Source: Lingula anatina (taxonomy: Eukaryota; Brachiopoda; Lingulata; Lingulida; Lingulidae). From it: DNA of 34,671 nucleotides. This document shows positions 29,033 to 34,671 of the stretch, piece by piece (the stretch's first letter is position 1; each line of letters opens with the position of its first letter). The stretch covers positions 401,995 to 436,665 of the forward strand of contig NW_019775591.1 of NCBI RefSeq assembly GCF_001039355.2, given 5' to 3'. The position numbers and the translations under genes were made by a program. The notes under the pieces are model-generated. The model saw only the letters and a list, made by a program, of their open reading frames with translations, made no database searches and was not told the DNA's origin.

Positions 29033-29035
<3 letters not shown>

Positions 29036-30496
29036 TAGTTATTGTTGGAAATAAAGAAATGTGCAATTGTGAATGTAAAGATGTGATAGCATTTAAGTGT
29101 CTTGCTAAGCTCTATGTGAAAAATACATGTACATTGTACATATACAGTGTACAGTATACATGTACCTGTATAACCGGTTTTTAAACAATTTTGAGACGCG
29201 CCTTCAAATATTGGCTTTTAGCAATTGAAATAATTAAATTATAGTCAAAGCGTATACCTGGTTTCTTAGGTAAATGAATATCACGGTAAGTATACTTCAC
29301 AAAATTGTCTAATATGAAAGTAATTCCTTTAAACATAATCATTTAATCATTTTTCTTTCATGTTTATGTTGTTTCCACATGAAAGTGTGTGACAAATAAA
29401 TTAAGTAACTACTTATTGAAATAAGACATTCTAAGAAAGAACCAAAATTGAAGAGTGTATGTGTAGAAAAAGGACATTTGCGGTGTGAAAAAGGGGACGG
29501 GTTGATGGCTAACAGTCCAATCCGACTTCGCCATTTTGGTTGATAAAATATTAGTTATAAATCTTTCAACAAACAAGGTGTGTCTGAAAATATCAATTAA
29601 CATGTATGTTGCTTCTACACAACAAAACAGTTGCTGTTTCCACCTCAAAATAACCTCCTGTTATAATTACATTTTCTATCTTTTACTGCTAGGCTTTTAT
29701 GCACTCATAGTGGGATGATTTTTCAATATTGCATATAGATAAAATAATTTGTTTGATAATAAATTATCGAGTTTCCCCATTCATTTTTGTTAATGGCCCA
29801 TCCAAAGACAAAGGGAGGCCCTATTCAAAAATTCTAAAAAGTTTTACCAGTCAGTAATTAACTGCGGGATAGATAACGCAGCAATATTAGAAGTTCATTG
29901 GATATAAATAATAAATACACAATAGTTGACCTTGGTGATGTGTGGTACGACCTTGACCCAACGAAAAGTACATGTATATGTAAGACAGGTAGAATATTCA
30001 CTTCACCATGAGCAGAAAGTACAAGTATATTACAGTAGAAAACACTTTGTGGGTTCAGACGAATTGGGTTGGGAAATGAAACATATTAAAGCCATGTAAA
30101 GGCCAGTAAACTTAAACCAGGGTGCTAATGCACAATGGGAACTCAAAAGAAAATGAAAGTACTATTGGGAAACAAGTCTGTAGAATTTTAATTAAAATAT
30201 GCATGTTGTTAACGGTTGTAAAGATTTGTAATTTGTAATTCGGTGGTTAAGTGTACGTGTATAGCGTGTTTTTAGGGGCTTTGGTGTTTGTGTCTGTGTA
30301 TAAAATTGTATTTTGTACAAAAAATCTTACCTTTGTATAGTTAGTGTAAAAACGTATGCATATACTAGTACACACATGTATTGTGTACACGTGCTGAACC
30401 AAGAATTAAAAACAGGGGGCAAAGGCTGGCTGCAGGTGTACCCTTGTTTTCGCTCTATATAATTGCAGCAGTAAACCACATGGATACCTAATATAA

Positions 30497-30497
<1 letters not shown>

Positions 30498-30535
<38 letters not shown>

Positions 30536-30536
30536 T
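30498..30536. repeat. (ATT)n microsatellite
   Basis: Thirteen ATT units; intergenic. Similar ATT arrays occur at 2757-2777, 4060-4112, 21552-21575 and 33893-33920. Confidence 0.95.
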
Positions 30537-33042
30537 TGAGAAAGGGAGATGGGTATATCTCACAAGGTGTAGGAGTCGGCACTGCTGCCCCCCTCCGTCC
30601 GCTGCGATTTTTGTATCTCTTAAGACCTCTGAAACTTGTATTTAATTAATGTCAACTAAGGCCATGAAGACTCTTACAATATCGTACATCCTTTATGTAG
30701 CGTCTCATCATCATGTCAGTTCAACACATCTTAACATCAGTATTTCGTGTTGCAAATTGGGACAAATGAGGCAATTTTTGCATATTGAATGAGATATCTA
30801 TCAAGAGCGTGGCATATGTTATGATCGGTAATGGTGTGCAGCATATGAAGCAGATGTTCAACGCCGACTGTTTTAACAACAAGTCGTCCAGGTTCACTGT
30901 CAGACAGTCATAAGTTCGGTGGGGAGCGCTGAGAGCTGCGACTCGTAAGTAAGACATAGAAGCCGAGGGTGACAAAACAGCCCTGTTTTGTACCCCCGTT
31001 TGATTCATATTATGCAAAACGTCACCATTGTAAATTGTGAAAATTATTGGTTTACTGTGGTTTGCAGGTTTTATGGTACTATGACGCCATTAAAATATAT
31101 AACGGGCGTTATGTCTTTTAAGAATGCTATGAAATTTAAAAATGCTATGAAAGCGTAAAAGAATATTTCTGTTGTTTCCAATTTTAAAGAGTTTGAATAT
31201 TAAGGCACAGTGTCTCATTATGGCAACCTTCGAGGTAGCCATACAGGCTTTGTCCTTGGCTTTTCTGTTAGTGCTTCTAGAGTGTTAAAAATCACTTTTA
31301 AACGACGATTTGGTCTGTAAAAGACAAGGCTGATCCAAATTACATATACTTCGTATGCATAAGAAATGAATTATGTTTCAGTTTAATAACTATTTTGAAG
31401 CATTCAGTATATTTCTTTTGATGCCGTTTCCGTTTATCTTCATATATGCATCATTTGTAATACAGTATAGTGTGCAAACAATAGCAAGTGTTTTAACCAT
31501 TTACAGAATGTGTTTGGCAGTGCAAAAAAATGACTTTAAAACTCCACCTTTTCGCAAATTATTTGTCGTTAAGTTGAACCATTCTCCCTCCAGAATATGA
31601 GACTCATAAAGTAATTACATCATATCTATGCAAATGTTAATTTAATATGCATTTACACAGGATAAAGAGTAATTTTTTTTCATTATTTGCCCTTAAATTC
31701 GTCTTTCACAGAATACTTCTCTTATAAATGGAACACAACAGAAACACTTCTTTTTTCCGATCTAAATAAAAGCGATAAATTTACATTCAAAATGAACACC
31801 TCCAGTGAGGCGGTGGTAAAACGTTTGGCCAAATATTAAAAAAGAACGGTCGTTTATTTATCATTGTGTCTTTTGTTACCTACATAACAACCTGTATACC
31901 TGTATAACAACCTAAAAAAGTATTTACATGTAGGTTTTTCCATTTTGTTATATGTAATAAAACGTACTGAGTACATGCCTTTTTTGAATTCTTTCTTTTC
32001 ATCAGGTTTGCTTTAGGACGGTTAAAATGCACTTGGTGCCAGATTTTAAATTATTTGCGTTGCACCGGTATTGATTGGAAGGATATAGTAATATGATTTT
32101 TATGAAAAGTAACAGCTTGTCTGCGTATTCAAGATACGTTATTAAAAAATAAAATAGATAGAAAAAAACATAATTGCGCTTATCGTCAATAACTTTATTG
32201 AGGAGTGGGAAACGGCAGCTTTTAATTTCATAGAAAATTCAATGAGTCACTAACATTCGATACGCTTGACACCTAATGAGACGATAGCATGCTGGCAGGA
32301 TGCAACACTGAACTTCATTAACATCACTGGTGGTGTTTATTTCGGATTTAGGAATAATCACCGAATGCCAACCTTCAAAATAGAAAAAAAACTACAGAAC
32401 AAAGGTACTTGTATGCTATTGTTCCACATTACTGAACCAATTGCAAACCCGGGGGCGGGCACACTAAGTGCCCCCGAGATTTGGAACTACCCCTGTCTTC
32501 TCTTCTTCCCTCCTCCCCCCCCCCCCTAAATATAATAAAGTAACAATACATGAAAAAAGAGACAAAACCAACTTATTTTCAAATGTCTGTACCCTCAATT
32601 TTTAAAATGTTACATCTGGTACATTTAACTTGCTGAACGAAGTAAGGTGGAGAACGATACCCCATGTGCCCCACCCTGCCTGCATAAACAGTGCCCACTT
32701 CGGGGTACAGCTAGTCTAATTTGTTTTCTTCTGGACATCATCTGTGATTCAGCAATAACATATTTTATTTCATATGCTCATTTGTAAAATACTGGGAGGC
32801 ATAAATTTGTATGCAACCGCCGATTCAAAACAGGATGCAAATATCACAAATTAAGAAATAATAATTAGTATAATGATGAGGAGCGCACCACAAATCCCTA
32901 GTATTACATCGACTGTTAATACCATGGAAATCAAGATAATGATTATATTCTACATTCATTTAAGCTTAACGATATATTTGTTTAAGTTTAATTATATATT
33001 GTTTTGAAATTTGCGTATAGTGAATTATTGCTATTGCAGAAA

Positions 33043-33109
33043 ATGCGCGCTTGGGGATCAAATGCTTTTCTGCTTCTTTTCGTCTTTGCACGGACCGTCT
33101 ATGGCTTTG
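33043..33109 (+). CDS. Gene 3 exon 1: signal peptide
   Basis: The ATG has A at -3 and opens MRAWGSNAFLLLFVFARTVY, a textbook signal peptide with likely cleavage after VYG; the donor is TTTG|GTAAGT, phase 1. A sequence ctattgcag just before the ATG could be an acceptor for a 5' untranslated exon. Confidence 0.85.
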
Positions 33110-33305
33110 GTAAGTACATTCTTGTACAAAATCATTTTCAAGCGATTGAAGGAATTTGTGCCTGTGCTTATGCTGGCACGCGCTTGTGTGTGTGCTAATG
33201 TTACTAGCAGCTGATGTTGCTGGTACATCATGACTTCTTTTGTGTCTGCGTGCGTTTGTGCCTTATACCGATATGTGTGACACTGTGTGTGCGTACACGT
33301 GTGTT

Positions 33306-33346
<41 letters not shown>

Positions 33347-33892
33347 TCGCTCGTGCGTATGTGTGTGTGTTATTATTTTTTTCACTAGAGAATGCACACT
33401 TATGAATCCAAAAGGGACACCATAGTATTTTCACTTGTTGTATAAACTTTTGTTTCTCAATTTATTCCCTAAAATTCCACACGTTTACGTTACCTAACAT
33501 TGCACTATGTTCATTTGGGTACAATTTATGCACATTTGAAGTAATCTATATCAACCTCAGGGGGCGGTTGTGAATGCAAGGCAACGGGCGATCCGCACTA
33601 CCATACCTGTGATGGCGTCACCCTTCAATACCAGGGCGCATGCGCGTATAACTTAGCAAGCACGTGTTCTCATGGATCAAAAGATGATCGATTCATCGGG
33701 TGAGGCTCTTTTTCATTAGCTATGATGTGGTCTAAGAGCATCGTCGTGAATCATACTGAAGTTGAAAGCCATTTGTATGACTTAATTGTTAACAACACTT
33801 TCTGGCGTTAAGCTTCTTTTATAATTATATTTTATTTAACTGAAGAAAACTTGTGAAAATTGCACAGTTTGTCAGGATATAATAAGTTAAAT

Positions 33893-33923
<31 letters not shown>

Positions 33924-34169
33924 CATTTATTAATAAATTCATTTTTCATAAATTTGTAGTAAAATGTACAATGCTCCAACAGAAATTGTATGCATTCCTA
34001 TGCTGAATTGTTACATAAACGTATTATGAAAATGCCATCTTTTTCAAGTTTTCGCATTTTGATAAAGAACAAACATCCCATCAACCAAGAAGACGTTTCT
34101 TACGCCAGGGCCGTCAAGGTGGACTTTGGGAAGCGGACCATTTACATGGATACTGCCGGAAACTTTAAG
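33043..34169 (+). CDS. Gene 3 (first 3 exons, 3' partial): secreted VWD-domain protein
   Basis: Exons 33043-33109, 33561-33699 and 34049-34169 join in phase (1, 2, 0) through GT-AG introns. The product has a signal peptide followed directly by a von Willebrand factor type D domain with CKATGDPHYHTCDGVTLQYQ, GACAYNLASTC, FRILIKNKHPINQEDVSYAR and VKVDFGKRTIYMD. VWD domains occur in mucins, zonadhesin, IgGFc-binding-like proteins and vitellogenins. A start immediately after the signal peptide suggests a VWD-repeat protein, but the class cannot be decided from the first 110 residues. The gene runs off the window. Confidence 0.88.
33309..33343. repeat. (TG)n microsatellite in gene 3 intron 1
   Basis: About 17 TG dinucleotides inside a wider TG-rich tract at 33179-33372, in the first intron. 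Confidence 0.95.
33561..33699 (+). CDS. Gene 3 exon 2: start of VWD domain
   Basis: The acceptor is atcaacctcag and the donor is ATCGG|GTGAGG; phase 1 to phase 2. It encodes GGCECKATGDPHYHTCDGVT, LQYQGACAYNLASTC and KDDRFIG. GDPHY-x-T-x-DG and Y/F-x-G-x-C-x-Y-x-L are the defining VWD motifs; the usual Phe in TFDG is replaced by Cys here (TCDG). Confidence 0.93.
33893..33920. repeat. (TTA)n microsatellite in gene 3 intron 2
   Basis: Nine TTA units. Confidence 0.95.
34049..34169 (+). CDS. Gene 3 exon 3: VWD domain continuation
   Basis: The acceptor is catctttttcaag and the donor is TTTAAG|GTAACT; phase 2 to phase 0. It encodes FRILIKNKHPINQEDVSYAR, AVKVDFGKRTIYMD and GNFK, matching the F-x-V/I-x-V-x-N-x-H ... 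VSY-x-RAV-x-V-D strand pattern of VWD. The next exon was not found in the remaining 500 bp. Confidence 0.9.
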
Positions 34170-34671
34170 GTAACTGGAAATTCAGGACCCAGTTTTATCA
34201 ATACTGGATAGCATTATCCTATGGATATCCCATTATCCTATGTAGCCATAGGATACAACTGTTGTCCTCTAGACAGTTATCCTGGAAGTTACAGCCATTT
34301 CCACCACCGGATAGTAATATCAGAGACAAAAAGAAGTATTTAGTGTTTAGAAAACATTACTTTACCAATAGGACAACATACTTCCGATGGGATAACAATT
34401 TCACCCAAAGTCGGAATTTCTTTCTCGAGTTTCAATTATCCAGATGTAAAATTGTATTTACGAAGGTACGGACCTGTTAAGTTGACTTGTGTTAACAGTC
34501 GACCTGATATCAGGCGGCCGTAAAATTAAGCATTTTGTGTTATGAAGTTTAATAACCAACTTTGCGCATAGTTCCAAGAAGAGTCATCTAGAATACTGGT
34601 AGGCGTATACGCCTTCCACACAACATGTTCAATTGACACAACCATCGACACTAACACTCCCCCCCCCCTCC
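34170..34671. other. Gene 3 intron 3, right end of window
   Basis: No further VWD exon is seen. Short direct and inverted words around ATTATCCTATG and ATAGGATA occur at about 34205-34260. The window ends after a C-run. Confidence 0.5.

Larger units (their letters stand above)
28435..33042. other. Long intergenic stretch upstream of gene 3
   Basis: No exon or RNA gene could be supported in about 4.6 kb. Contents are AT-rich unique sequence with (AT)n at 28995-29032, (ATT)n at 30498-30536, a C-run near 32515-32526 and a GGGGGCGGGCAC / GTGCCCCC hairpin near 32451-32476. The promoter of gene 3 should lie at its right edge; TATATATT occurs about 50 bp before the ATG. Confidence 0.5.

Noticed and set aside
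34569-34608. Fourth exon of gene 3 (FQEESSRIL)
   Set aside because: It has an AG before and a GT after, but the nine residues do not match the expected VWD continuation and could occur by chance.

Overview
This looks like nuclear genomic DNA from an aquatic invertebrate animal, most likely a marine lophotrochozoan, with amphioxus or hemichordate not excluded. The evidence is small exons with GT-AG introns, extracellular modules (WSC, F5/8 type C, sushi/CCP, VWD) joined at phase 1, many microsatellites, and a dense load of short non-coding terminal-inverted-repeat elements. No rRNA, tRNA, CRISPR array or transposase/reverse transcriptase gene could be supported. The species cannot be fixed from the sequence.

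Region 1 (1-9100, + strand): the 3' part of a modular secreted or cell-surface protein gene. Thirteen exons can be joined in one open frame. They encode a divergent C-type-lectin-like C-terminal half, a WSC domain, a short fibrinogen-like GYYWI module, a complete F5/8 type C (discoidin) domain, a second WSC domain and three sushi domains. The 5' end lies outside the window and the 3' end is not certain.

Region 2 (10808-21950, - strand, tail-to-tail with gene 1): thirteen exons whose lengths sum to 2040 nt, giving a 679-residue open frame plus stop. It encodes a secreted protein of a family I cannot name. It has a signal-like N-terminus, a short coiled-coil-like stretch, a long conserved core, and a His/Cys tail with two H-x-H-x-L motifs and a C-x5-C-W-D-G-H ending. 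The introns are filled with MITE-like foldback elements, a 54-bp tandem repeat and a nested or duplicated element.

Region 3 (about 22-33 kb): about 11 kb with no exon I can support, holding foldback elements, a dispersed repeat and microsatellites. It separates gene 2 from gene 3, which are divergently oriented.

Region 4 (33043-34169, + strand, runs off the right end): the first three exons of a secreted VWD-domain protein (signal peptide, then the N-terminal half of a von Willebrand factor type D domain).

The three genes all encode extracellular proteins, but nothing in the sequence shows that they act together. The most notable items are the unnamed gene 2 family with its His/Cys tail, a perfect 40-bp inverted repeat that includes the splice acceptor of its first visible exon, at least three families of foldback elements with several copies each, and a 258-bp tandem duplication next to an N that suggests two haplotypes joined in the assembly.
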